Positions 43,778 through 53,100 of a stretch of 64,000 nucleotides of DNA are shown here, piece after piece. Below the pieces are notes generated by a model that was given only the letters and a program-made list of their open reading frames with translations, was not told the origin of the DNA and ran no database searches. The position numbers and the translations under genes were made by a program. This DNA is from Caldithrix sp964598255. GTDB taxonomy: Bacteria > Calditrichota > Calditrichia > Calditrichales > Calditrichaceae. The stretch lies in contig CAZRBA010000064.1 in the NCBI GenBank assembly GCA_964598255.1, positions 52,485-116,484 of the forward strand. Direction: 5' to 3'. Numbering within the stretch: position 1 is the stretch's first letter; the number at the start of each line of letters is the position of its first letter.

Positions 43778-44989
43778 TCATATCGTTATTTTGTAATCAC
43801 TGAAAAAGTGTTCGATAACCAAAGTTGCGGCACCGATTAGGCGCGGCCGTTCGTTTAATGATGACGGCAAAATTCGGGTTTGTTTTTCCAATCCAAAAAA
43901 ACTGCGTTCCGCAAGCCCCTTTAAAATTTGCCGGTAAATAATATCCCAAGCCTGAAGAATATGCCCGCCGATAACGATGGCCTGCGGATCGAGCGCTCGA
44001 ATAATGATCGAAATACCGATACCCAGATATTCTCCGGTTTGTTCAAGCGCACGGGTGGCCGCGGCATCTCCGTGTTGAGCCGCTTTAATTACGTCTTTCA
44101 CCAAAACGGGTTGGCTGTCCTGAGTATTTGCTTCTTTCTCGGCCAGATAACGCTTAACGGTTGCCCTGTCCGAAGCATAAGCCTCCCAACAGCCCGCATT
44201 GCCGCAGGTGCAAGCAATACCGTTTTCGAAAATGGGTATATGACCGAATTCACCGGAGGCGTGGGATACGCCCTCCACAACTTTACGATTTACCACCACG
44301 CCGGTTCCCAAACCTGCGCCAACCGAAACAAAAACAAAGTTGGAATAATTTTTTATTGCGCCTTCCCCGTACCATAACTCGGCCAGAGCAGAGGCTTTGG
44401 CATCATTGTAAAATCGTAATAATGTTATGGAAGGATCGTTCTGTAAAAACAAATCGCCCAATTTTACATCCTTCCAACCTAAATTCGGAGCCACCAGCAC
44501 ATGACCGTCTTCCGGATTAATTAAACCGGCGATGGTTACACCAATGCCTTCCAAATCTGAAATTTGCAAGTGATCCATTAATTGGCGTAAATGTTTTAAG
44601 GATTGGCGGACGTATTCTTCGGGAGAATTGTTTTCGGGGATGCTTTCTGTTTTGGCCACTACTTTTCCGCCGATATCAACTAAGGCCACACGTATAATTT
44701 TGGTATCGAAGTTAATGGCGCCCACATGAAAACGCGCCACGTTTAAACGTAACAATAGGGGATTGCGTCCCACTTTACTATCGGCAACCAGTTCCTCGAC
44801 AAGGTATTGGTCTTGCAACAATTCGGCAACAATACTGGAGACAGTGCTTTTGTTCAGTTTGGTGATACGTGAAATATCCACCCGCGAAATGGGTTGCTTT
44901 TCACGAATTAAATTCAGGATGGCGGCTCGATTGATGTTGCGAACCAGTTTGGCATTGCCGCCGATTATTTTAATTTTTTTGTCGGTCAA
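43778..44989 (-). CDS. ROK-family transcriptional repressor (NagC/Mlc/XylR type)
   Basis: The 403-residue protein has an N-terminal winged helix-turn-helix (about 18-75; ILNLIREKQPISRVDISRIT, LNKSTVSSIVAELLQ). The ROK domain that follows includes the zinc motif CTCGNAGCWEAY (about 260). It most likely releases DNA when it binds the sugar taken up by this locus or its phosphate. It is transcribed in the same direction as the kinase and receptor genes, 53 bases before the kinase start. Autoregulation is suggested by the TTGGTTGT element in its leader. Confidence 0.9.
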   Translation of the reverse strand: MTDKKIKIIGGNAKLVRNINRAAILNLIREKQPISRVDISRITKLNKSTVSSIVAELLQDQYLVEELVADSKVGRNPLLLRLNVARFHVGAINFDTKIIRVALVDIGGKVVAKTESIPENNSPEEYVRQSLKHLRQLMDHLQISDLEGIGVTIAGLINPEDGHVLVAPNLGWKDVKLGDLFLQNDPSITLLRFYNDAKASALAELWYGEGAIKNYSNFVFVSVGAGLGTGVVVNRKVVEGVSHASGEFGHIPIFENGIACTCGNAGCWEAYASDRATVKRYLAEKEANTQDSQPVLVKDVIKAAQHGDAAATRALEQTGEYLGIGISIIIRALDPQAIVIGGHILQAWDIIYRQILKGLAERSFFGLEKQTRILPSSLNERPRLIGAATLVIEHFFSDYKITI

Positions 44990-45008
44990 GATAGTTCCCG
45001 AAAAATTA

Positions 45009-45030
45009 TTGGTTGTTCAAACAAACTAAT
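45009..45030. promoter_or_regulatory. Imperfect copy of the ROK operator before the repressor gene
   Basis: TTGGTTGT-TCAA-ACAAACTAAT aligns with the palindrome and flank at 43741-43762. It lies 20 bases before ATG 44989. The rest of the 44990-45373 gap holds no supported gene. Confidence 0.4.
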
Positions 45031-45373
45031 TAAGTTTAAAATATTTTTTCGCCGAATGCAAATAAAATTCGCATATTTTTTAAACTCCTTCGAACTCTTT
45101 TTATCATTTCCTCTCGAGTACACGGTTTACCCGAAAATCACCGCAGCCACTCTTGCGTTTTCCCCGCGGAGCAGTAAGGGTTTGCTATTTTGGTGTCTGA
45201 AATACGCTTTTTAAGGTCGGACTTTTCATTTCCTGTTTGGTGGTTTGAACACGTCTCTTTGGTTGGTATGAAAAAATGAGCCAAAAACGTTGTTAACCCG
45301 CGGTAAAGGAATGGAGCCTACGCCGGGTTTTTGTGTGAATATCGCGGGGCAAAAAAAATGGGCTAATGCGGCT

Positions 45374-45871
45374 TTACTTATCGTCGTTTTCATCGCTGCC
45401 AAAAACTGTCAACCAGTAATCAAGGTCAATGTTTTGCGGATTGTATTTTTCCTTTGTTTCCCGTGCGGCATCGTGATGTTTAGAGACGTCGGATGTCTGG
45501 TAGAAAGATTCGGAACGGATGAAGTGCGCACCTAAATCGCGGGCCGTTTTCAGGATTTCATTGTCCGAACTAATGACGATCCAATTGGACGTGTCGGATT
45601 GGTGCCTTAAAAGTTCGCGGATAACATCGTCTGCTTCCTGGGGTTTGCGCGAAAAACGAATTTCCACCGCATACGTGTTGTGCGGGTAGGCGAACACTCC
45701 TTTTTTACCGTCAAAGACAATGATGACCCGATTGCGACGCACATTAAGCCGACTTTGCACAATATGCACAAGTCGGTCGATGGCCGAATAAAAATCCTTT
45801 TTTTTAAGAAATCGGGCCACCTCGGGAATTTTATGGGCCAAATTATAGCCGTCGATTACATAAATGTGCAC
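45374..45871 (-). CDS. YacP/NYN-like nuclease-fold protein
   Basis: The 165-residue protein has a PIN-like NYN domain: IYVIDGYNLAHK, VIIVFDGKKGVF, KPQEADDVIREL and IVISSDNEI place the acidic residues of the metal site. Relatives (YacP/Rae1) cleave ribosome-bound or other RNA. The open frame starts at 46036, but those extra residues look unrelated to the family. GTG 45871, with AAAGGAAAGG 10 bases upstream, is the preferred start. It stands alone, divergent from the degP gene. Confidence 0.82.
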   Translation of the reverse strand: MHIYVIDGYNLAHKIPEVARFLKKKDFYSAIDRLVHIVQSRLNVRRNRVIIVFDGKKGVFAYPHNTYAVEIRFSRKPQEADDVIRELLRHQSDTSNWIVISSDNEILKTARDLGAHFIRSESFYQTSDVSKHHDAARETKEKYNPQNIDLDYWLTVFGSDENDDK

Positions 45872-46017
45872 AAGCAAACGCCTTTCCTTTAAAAAGAATA
45901 TAGTAAAATTTACCGCTAAAATAAAAATCAATAGCGGAGCGGCGAAACCCGTTCGTTTTAAGGTAGTGCCTTTGTTAGGTGAAAAATTGTGGTTTTGGGG
46001 TGACAAGCGGTCTTGCC

Positions 46018-46032
46018 TGACATCATGACAGC
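46018..46032 (+). promoter_or_regulatory. Candidate activator site before degP, shared with dnaK
   Basis: TGACATCATGACAGC matches TGTCATATTGACAGC at 47982-47996 in 12 of 15 positions. It lies 54 bases upstream of the degP -24 element. Confidence 0.35.
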
Positions 46033-46085
46033 GCAAATTTTGTCCATTTGGCGCAATAACGATCGTTTTTAACCTGTTTTTGCAT

Positions 46086-46102
46086 TTGGCATGTAATTTG
46101 TT
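46086..46102 (+). promoter_or_regulatory. Candidate sigma54 promoter of degP
   Basis: TTGGCATGTAATTTGTT fits TGGCA(C/T)-N5-TTG with TTGT at -12. The predicted leader is about 170 bases, longer than for the other candidates. Confidence 0.42.
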
Positions 46103-46284
46103 GTCTTCCTGTTTGAACTTTTGAGATTTTAGTTCGTTATATTGTCATTAAAAATTAACCCGGGAATACATGAAGATAACGGGTAGCGGATTCCCGATCG
46201 GCCGCGGGAACCGTGTGCCACGGATTTTTATTTGTTCGAAAATGAAAATAATAAAAGATCGGATTTAACGGAAAGGAGAATGTT

Positions 46285-47835
46285 ATGTACCGTTTAAAAC
46301 ATTCACCCGCGCTTGTGATTACTCTTATTGCCATAGGGGTGATTTTTGGCGTTGTATTAACCACAAGTTTTAATTTGAATTCCAAAACCATGGCTGGGCC
46401 TATGGACGGAAAAATTTATACCGAAGCAACGGGTTCTTCCGATTCGCAGGTGACAGCGGCCACTTTCAATCCTAATAAATTGTTTACCTCTATTGTAGAA
46501 AAAGTACGTCCGACTATCGTTTCTATTTACACTACCAAAACCATTAAAATGCCGGAAAATCCGTTTTTCTTTTTCTTTAAAGATTTCGGAGCACCGGGTA
46601 TGGGTATGAATCCTCACGGACAGAACCGCCAACCGGAGCTTAAAGAACACGGTTTGGGATCCGGAATTATTATTAGTTCCGACGGCTATATTTTAACCAA
46701 CAACCATGTGGTTGAAGATGTAGACGAATTGAAGGTCAAATTGATCGACAATTCCGAATACGAAGCCAAAGTAATCGGCACCGATCCGTCCACCGATATT
46801 GCTTTGATTAAAATCGATGCCAAAAATTTACCGGTTGCCGTTTTGGGAAATTCGGATGATCTTAAGATCGGAGAATGGGTGTTGGCAATCGGCAATCCGC
46901 TTAATTTGACTTCCACCGTAACAGCAGGGATTGTAAGCGCATTGCACCGAAACATTAACATTTTACGAGGCAGAAACAATGTGCGTAGTATCGAAAACTT
47001 CATTCAAACCGATGCCGCTATCAATCCTGGTAATAGCGGCGGTGCCTTAGTGAATATGAAGGGACAGGTTATCGGTGTTAATTCGGCCATTGCCACCAAC
47101 ACAAGCTATTACATGGGATACGGATTTGCCGTACCGATCAATATTGCCAAGTCTGTTGTTGATGATATTATCAAGTACGGAAAAGTGCGTCGTGGTTATT
47201 TGGGGGTTTACATTCAGGATGTTACTCCGGTAACGGCCAAAGGTGTTAAGCTGGATAAACCGCGCGGTGTTTTTGTTACCAGTGTTATTAAAGGCGGAGC
47301 CGCCGATAAAGCCGGTATTAAGGAAGGCGATGTTATTTTAGCGGTAAACGGCAAAGCGGTGAACCGCACCAACGAATTACAGGCCAAAATCGGTGTGATG
47401 AATCCGGGTGATAAGGTAAAGCTGACCATTTGGCGCAACGGCAAGCAAATGACCATTACGGCAACCTTGCAATCGCAGGGCAACGAAGGCGAAAGCTCTG
47501 CTGGGGTGAGCAAAGAAATAAGCAAAAAAGTCGATTTGGGTATGCAATTACGCGACTTGACCGATCAGCAGAAAAAAGATTTGGAACTTAAGGGTGGCGC
47601 TTTGGTAACCGATGTGCAGGATTTTAGCGCCGCTTCGCAGGCCCGCATTGCACCGGGCGATGTGATTATTGAAGTGGACGGCAAAAAAGTGAAATCTGTT
47701 GCCGATTTTTACAAGAAGATCGAAAAATACAAATCCGGCGATGTGATTAAACTAAAATTACGCACCAAACAAGGAAATGAAAAATTCGATCGACTGGTAT
47801 TTTTGGAGATTCCGCAAAAGAAAAAAGAAAAATAA
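46285..47835 (+). CDS. degP: DegP/HtrA-family periplasmic serine protease
   Basis: The 516-residue protein has an N-terminal membrane anchor (about 9-27) and a trypsin-like domain with the triad in TNNHVVE (His), STDIALIK (Asp) and NPGNSGGAL (Ser). Two PDZ domains follow (about 295-385 and 415-505). It degrades or holds misfolded envelope proteins. AAGGAG lies six bases before the ATG. A terminator follows. Placement next to dnaK and the similar candidate control elements suggest joint stress regulation. Confidence 0.94.
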   Translation: MYRLKHSPALVITLIAIGVIFGVVLTTSFNLNSKTMAGPMDGKIYTEATGSSDSQVTAATFNPNKLFTSIVEKVRPTIVSIYTTKTIKMPENPFFFFFKDFGAPGMGMNPHGQNRQPELKEHGLGSGIIISSDGYILTNNHVVEDVDELKVKLIDNSEYEAKVIGTDPSTDIALIKIDAKNLPVAVLGNSDDLKIGEWVLAIGNPLNLTSTVTAGIVSALHRNINILRGRNNVRSIENFIQTDAAINPGNSGGALVNMKGQVIGVNSAIATNTSYYMGYGFAVPINIAKSVVDDIIKYGKVRRGYLGVYIQDVTPVTAKGVKLDKPRGVFVTSVIKGGAADKAGIKEGDVILAVNGKAVNRTNELQAKIGVMNPGDKVKLTIWRNGKQMTITATLQSQGNEGESSAGVSKEISKKVDLGMQLRDLTDQQKKDLELKGGALVTDVQDFSAASQARIAPGDVIIEVDGKKVKSVADFYKKIEKYKSGDVIKLKLRTKQGNEKFDRLVFLEIPQKKKEK

Positions 47836-47885
47836 AATATGTTGCCCGAAACGGACGGGCATAACGATGCGATAAACCCTAACTT

Positions 47886-47924
47886 AAAACAGGCCATTGC
47901 CCGAACGGAATGGCCTGTTTTTGT
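47886..47924 (+). terminator. Terminator after degP
   Basis: AAAACAGGCCATT / AATGGCCTGTTTTT arms have a 10-base loop and end in a T run. Confidence 0.9.
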
Positions 47925-47981
47925 TTTCTGACAGAAAATTGCATATTGGCACGTTACCTTCTGCCGTGTTCTTGCCGTTTG

Positions 47982-47996
47982 TGTCATATTGACAGC
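47982..47996 (+). promoter_or_regulatory. Candidate activator site before dnaK
   Basis: TGTCA-TAT-TGACAGC contains the inverted repeat TGTCA/TGACA, about 78 bases upstream of the dnaK -24 element. A second CTGACAG palindromic run lies near 47935. The 47836-48144 gap holds no gene. Confidence 0.38.
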
Positions 47997-48073
47997 AGAA
48001 GCTACAAAACGCTTTTGAGGCTAACTTAACATAACTTATTGAAATTAAAACAGATACACGATTTCTTCATGTG

Positions 48074-48090
48074 CTGGCACGTCATTTGCA
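48074..48090 (+). promoter_or_regulatory. Perfect-consensus sigma54 promoter of dnaK
   Basis: CTGGCACGTCATTTGCA is TGGCAC-N5-TTGCA, a full match to the -24/-12 consensus. The expected start is near 48101, about 44 bases before ATG 48145. No CIRCE inverted repeat was seen. Confidence 0.78.
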
Positions 48091-48144
48091 AGTCTTTTGC
48101 AAAAAATACGAAAATAAAAACGTTGAAAAAGGAGGAAAAGAATT

Positions 48145-50103
48145 ATGGGAAAAATCATAGGAATTGATTTGGGTACAACAAACTCGGTGGTAGCCGTAAT
48201 GGAAGGCGGCGAACCTGTCGTTATTCCGAATTCCGAAGGTGCACGCACCACGCCTTCTGTTGTGGCATTTACCAAAAAAGGAGAACGTTTGGTCGGTGCG
48301 CCTGCCAAACGTCAAGCGGTAACCAATCCTGAAAACACGATTTTCTCAATAAAGCGTTTTATGGGACGTTTTTACGACGAAGTTCAAGAAGAAATTAAGG
48401 AAGTCCCGTATAAAATAGAGCGCGGCAACAACAATGTGGTTGTAGTTCGCGTGGGTGACAAAACCTACACACCGCCCGAAATTTCGGCCATGATTCTGCA
48501 AAAGATGAAACAAACGGCCGAAGAGTACCTGGGCGAAAAGGTAACCGAAGCGGTGATTACCGTTCCGGCGTATTTTAACGACGCACAGCGTCAGGCCACC
48601 AAAGATGCCGGTCATATTGCGGGTTTGGATGTTAAGCGCATTATTAACGAGCCTACTGCTGCAGCTTTGGCTTACGGCTTGGATAAGAAAAAAGATGAAA
48701 AAATTGCTGTTTTTGACCTTGGTGGCGGTACGTTCGATATCTCTATTTTGGAAATTGGCGACGGAGTGTTCGAAGTAAAATCGACCAACGGCGATACGCA
48801 TTTGGGTGGTGACGATTTTGATCAACGGGTAATCGAATGGCTGGCCGAAGAATTCCAGAAGCAGGAAGGTGTGGATTTACGAAAAGATCCGATGGCTTTG
48901 CAGCGTTTGAAAGAAGCGGCCGAAAAAGCCAAAATCGAACTTTCGTCTACCATGCAAACCGAAATAAACTTGCCGTTTATCACGGCTACGGAATCCGGTC
49001 CCAAACATTTGAACATGACCTTAACGCGTTCCAAATTTGAACAATTGATTGATGATTTGTTGCAGCGCACCTTGGAACCGTGCAAAATTGCTTTGAAGGA
49101 TGCCGGATTAACCGCCAATGACATTAATGAAGTGATTCTGGTCGGCGGATCGACCCGTATCCCGAAAGTGCAGGAACTGGTACGTGAATTCTTTGGTAAA
49201 GAACCGCACAAGGGCGTTAATCCGGATGAAGTAGTAGCCATCGGAGCGGCCATCCAGGGCGCGGTGCTCACCGGCGAAGTAAAAGACGTGCTCTTGCTCG
49301 ACGTAATTCCGCTGTCTCTGGGAATCGAAACGTTGGGTGGCGTAATGACCAAATTGATTGAGGCCAACACCACTATTCCGACACGCAAGACCGAGATTTT
49401 TTCTACCGCGGCGGATAATCAAACCTCGGTGGAAATCCACGTTTTGCAAGGCGAACGTCCTATGGCTGCCGATAACCGTACTCTGGGGCGCTTTATTTTG
49501 GACGGAATACCACCAGCGCCGCGTGGCGTTCCGCAAATTGAAGTAACCTTTGATGTGGATGCTAACGGTATTTTGCACGTAACGGCTAAAGACAAAGCCA
49601 CTGGTAAAGAACAAAGCATCCGAATCGAAGCTTCCAGCGGTTTGACCGAACAGGAAATCGAACGTATGAAAAAAGAAGCGCAAAAACATGCGGCCGAAGA
49701 CAAAAAGCGCAAAGAAGAAATTGAAACAAAGAACAAGGCCGATACGATTATTTACCAAACGGAAAAACAGTTGAACGATTTGAAAGACAAAATGTCGGCC
49801 GAAGATCGTGCCAAACTGGAAACCGCTTTGGGCCGTTTGAAGGAAGCGCACAAGAGCAATAATGTGGAAGAGATGAAATCGGCCATGGAGCAGGTAAATG
49901 CTACTTGGAATGAAATTGCTCAGAAACTGTACGGTCAGGCCGGAGCCGCGGGTGCGGCCGGGGCCCAGCAGCCCGGAGCGGGAGCTCAAGCCGAAGGTAC
50001 CACCGGTGGTGCGGAAACAGGTGCCGGTGAGCAGCAGACAAGCGGCGAAGGAAAAGTAGAAGATGCCGACTACGAAGTGATTGACGATGATAAGAAAAAT
50101 TAA
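48145..50103 (+). CDS. dnaK: Hsp70 chaperone DnaK
   Basis: The 652-residue protein starts GKIIGIDLGTTNSVVAVMEG. It has the phosphate and adenosine motifs VFDLGGGTFDISIL and LVGGSTRIPKVQ, the linker DVLLLDVIPLSLGIETLGG, a beta-sandwich substrate domain and an alpha lid. It ends with a Gly/Ala/Gln-rich tail and VEDADYEVIDDD, the usual acidic end. It folds and refolds cytoplasmic proteins with DnaJ and GrpE, whose genes are not in this window. AGGAGG precedes the ATG. It is a single-gene unit with its own terminator. Confidence 0.98.
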   Translation: MGKIIGIDLGTTNSVVAVMEGGEPVVIPNSEGARTTPSVVAFTKKGERLVGAPAKRQAVTNPENTIFSIKRFMGRFYDEVQEEIKEVPYKIERGNNNVVVVRVGDKTYTPPEISAMILQKMKQTAEEYLGEKVTEAVITVPAYFNDAQRQATKDAGHIAGLDVKRIINEPTAAALAYGLDKKKDEKIAVFDLGGGTFDISILEIGDGVFEVKSTNGDTHLGGDDFDQRVIEWLAEEFQKQEGVDLRKDPMALQRLKEAAEKAKIELSSTMQTEINLPFITATESGPKHLNMTLTRSKFEQLIDDLLQRTLEPCKIALKDAGLTANDINEVILVGGSTRIPKVQELVREFFGKEPHKGVNPDEVVAIGAAIQGAVLTGEVKDVLLLDVIPLSLGIETLGGVMTKLIEANTTIPTRKTEIFSTAADNQTSVEIHVLQGERPMAADNRTLGRFILDGIPPAPRGVPQIEVTFDVDANGILHVTAKDKATGKEQSIRIEASSGLTEQEIERMKKEAQKHAAEDKKRKEEIETKNKADTIIYQTEKQLNDLKDKMSAEDRAKLETALGRLKEAHKSNNVEEMKSAMEQVNATWNEIAQKLYGQAGAAGAAGAQQPGAGAQAEGTTGGAETGAGEQQTSGEGKVEDADYEVIDDDKKN

Positions 50104-50126
50104 GACGAAGCGATAAACCCTAAAAT

Positions 50127-50160
50127 AAAAACCCTCTCGGTAATAGAGAGGGTTTTTTTA
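50127..50160. terminator. Bidirectional terminator between dnaK and the copper efflux operon
   Basis: AAACCCTCTC / GAGAGGGTTT arms have a 7-base loop, with T runs on both strands, between converging genes. Confidence 0.92.
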
Positions 50161-50187
50161 TTGGTTCTGTTTGTAATCTGGATGAGC

Positions 50188-53100
50188 TTATTTTTCAATT
50201 TTAGCTCTTTTTAAACTACGTTCTTTCCACAAGTAGTACAATACCGGAATAACGATTAACGTTAAAACCGTGGAAGAAACCATACCGCCGACCATGGGTG
50301 CGGCAATGCGTTTCATGGTTTGGGAACCGGCGCCGGTGCCCCACAAAATAGGTAACAAACCGACCATAGTTGTGGTAACCGTCATTAATTTGGGACGAAC
50401 GCGTTCCACCGCACCTTCAATAATGGACTGATACAAATCCTTAATCGTACGCATTTTTCCCTCCTGCCTACGATTTTTGTAAACATTGTCAAGATAAACC
50501 AACATCACCACGCCGGTTTCCGCCGCCAATCCGGCAAGCGCGATAAAACCCACTCCCACGGCCACACTGAAATTGTAACCCAATACATACATAAACCAAA
50601 TTCCGCCGACCAGAGCAAAAGGTAACGAAAGCATTACCAGCAAGCTTTCGGTGAAATTTTTAAAATTAAAATAAAGTAACAGAAAAATGACCATCAGAGT
50701 AATGGGTACCACAATTCTCAAACGTTTGCTTGCCCTTTCCATGTATTCGTATTGACCGCTCCAGACAATATTGTAACCTTCCGGAAAATCGACCTTGGCA
50801 TCCACTACTTTTTGGGCGTTTTTTACATATGTACCCACGTCAATATCACGAATATCGATGTATAGCCAGGCCGAACGCCGCGCATTTTCGCTTTTGATGA
50901 CCGGTGGCCCTTTGCTAATGGAAATATCGGCAACGTATTCCAGCGGTATTTGTGCCCCTGTAAGGGTGGGAACCAAAATGCGTCTGATTGCAGGTAAATT
51001 GTCGCGTAGTTCCCGTTCGTAACGCACGTTAATCGGGTAGCGTTCCAAACCTTCCACGGTGTACGAAACATTCATGCCGCCAATGGCCGATTGAATCACA
51101 TCTTCTACATCGCCCACAGTAAGTCCGTAGCGTGCAGCTTCGGCCCGCTTTATTTTGAAGTTCAGATAATTGCCGCCGACCGTTTTGTCGGGAAAAATGC
51201 TCTGCGTGCCCGGCACATCTTTTAAGACCGAAGCGATTTTTTGTCCCAACCGCGAAAGCACTTTGAGATCGGACCCCATTATTTTAATGCCGACCGGCGT
51301 TTTGATCCCGGTAGAAAGCATATCGATACGCGTTTTAATCGGCATGGTCCAGGCATTGGTCAAGCCGGGAAATTGAATGGCCGCATCCAATTGTTTGATT
51401 AGTTTGTCCATTGTCATGCCCGCACGCCATTGACTTTTCGGCTTTAAAGTGATCGTAGTTTCGATCATGGAAAGCGGTGCCGGATCGGTGGCTGTTTCGG
51501 CGCGACCGATTTTTCCGAACACATGGGCGACTTCCGGAAAACTTTTGATAATTTTGTCCGTTTGTTGCAGCAGCTCCTTGGCCTTTGTAATGCTAATACC
51601 CGGATCGGTTGTGGGCATGTAAAGCAAATCGCCTTCGTTTAACGGAGGCATAAATTCCGAACCAATTTTTCTTAAAGGCAAAACCGTAATAATTAAAATC
51701 AACGCGGCAATACCCAAAGTAAGCCAGCGAAAACGCAATACCCAGTGAATAATCGGTTTGTAAATCATGATTAAAAAACGACTTACCGGATTGTTCTTTT
51801 CCGAGCGAATTTTTCCGCGTACAAAATAGCCCATCAGCACCGGCACAATGGTAATGGCCAAAAGTGCAGCACCGGCCATGGCATACGTTTTGGTAAATGC
51901 CAAAGGTTTGAACAAACGCCCCTCCTGAGCCTGTAACGAAAACACAGGCAAAAACGAAAGCGTGATAATAAGCAAAGAGTAAAACAGGGCCGGACCCACT
52001 TCTTTGGACGAAGCGGCGATTATTTCCCAGTGACTCTTTTTCCCTTTGTCTCGCTCAATATGTTTGTGAGCATTCTCAATCATCACAATAGAAGCATCTA
52101 CCATGGCGCCAATGGCGATGGCAATACCTCCTAACGACATGATATTGGCGTTGATACCCTGAAAATACATGATTAAAAATGAAATGAGAATGCCCATCGG
52201 CAAAGTAAACAGGGCTACAAAGGCGCTGCGAAAATGAAGTAAAAAAATAATACTCACCAAAGCCACAACCAACAATTCTTCAATCAATTTCCAGCTTAAA
52301 TTGTCGATGGCCCGCTGAATAAGTCCTGAGCGATCGTAGGCCGATTTAATGGTCACGCCTTCGGGTAATCCTTTTTTGAGTTCTTTTAGTTTTTCTTTGA
52401 CCAATTTAATGGTTTTCAAGGCATTTTCGCCGGAACGCATAACGATTACGCCGCCAACTACTTCGCCTTCGCCGTTCCAATCGGCCAATCCTCTGCGCAG
52501 TTCGGGGCCAATCGTCACATGCCCTAAATTCTTAATTAAAACCGGCGTACCGTTTTGGTCGACACCAACCGGAATGTTCTCCAGATCTTGAATCGATTTA
52601 ATGTATCCCAGGCCACGGACCATGAATTCGGTTTCTCCCATTTCAATAAGTCGGCCGCCCACGTCGTTATTACTGCGTTGAATGGCTTTGCGTACTTTTT
52701 GAATGGAGATGTTGTAAGCCTGCAATTTGTTGGGATCCAGTTGTACCTGATATTGCTTAACATAACCGCCAATGGAGGCCACCTCGGCTACTCCGGGCAC
52801 ACTGGTCAGTTCGTACCGTAAGTACCAGTCTTGAATTGAGCGTAATTGTTGCAAATCGTATTTGTTGCCGCCATCCAGAACATATTCGTAAACCCAGCCT
52901 ACGCCGGTGGCATCTGGACCCAAAGTAGGTGTAACGCCTTTGGGCAGTTTGCCCGAAACATAATTTAAATATTCCAGTACCCGGCTTCGTGCCCAGTACA
53001 AATCGGTTCCGTCCTCAAAAATAACGTAAACAAATGACAAGCCAAAAAAAGAATACCCGCGAACGGTTTTGGCATAAGGCACGGCCAGCATGGCGCTGGT

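Larger units (their letters stand above)
45872..46284. other. Divergent intergenic region between the NYN gene and degP
   Basis: It contains the 15-base element at 46018-46032 and a candidate sigma54 promoter at 46086-46102. The degP leader (about 170 bases) includes a hairpin TTCCCG / CGGGAA near 46191-46210. No gene was seen in it. Confidence 0.5.

Noticed and set aside
45290..45535. 81-codon open frame before the NYN gene
   Set aside because: It overlaps the NYN gene on the other strand and has no ribosome site. The composition looks like a shadow frame.
47946..47962. TTGGCAC upstream of dnaK
   Set aside because: The -12 part does not fall at the correct spacing, so it is not counted as a sigma54 promoter.
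49108..49989. Long open frame (293 codons) on the strand opposite dnaK
   Set aside because: It lies wholly inside dnaK, has no family resemblance, and long antisense frames in dnaK are a well-known by-product of its codon pattern.
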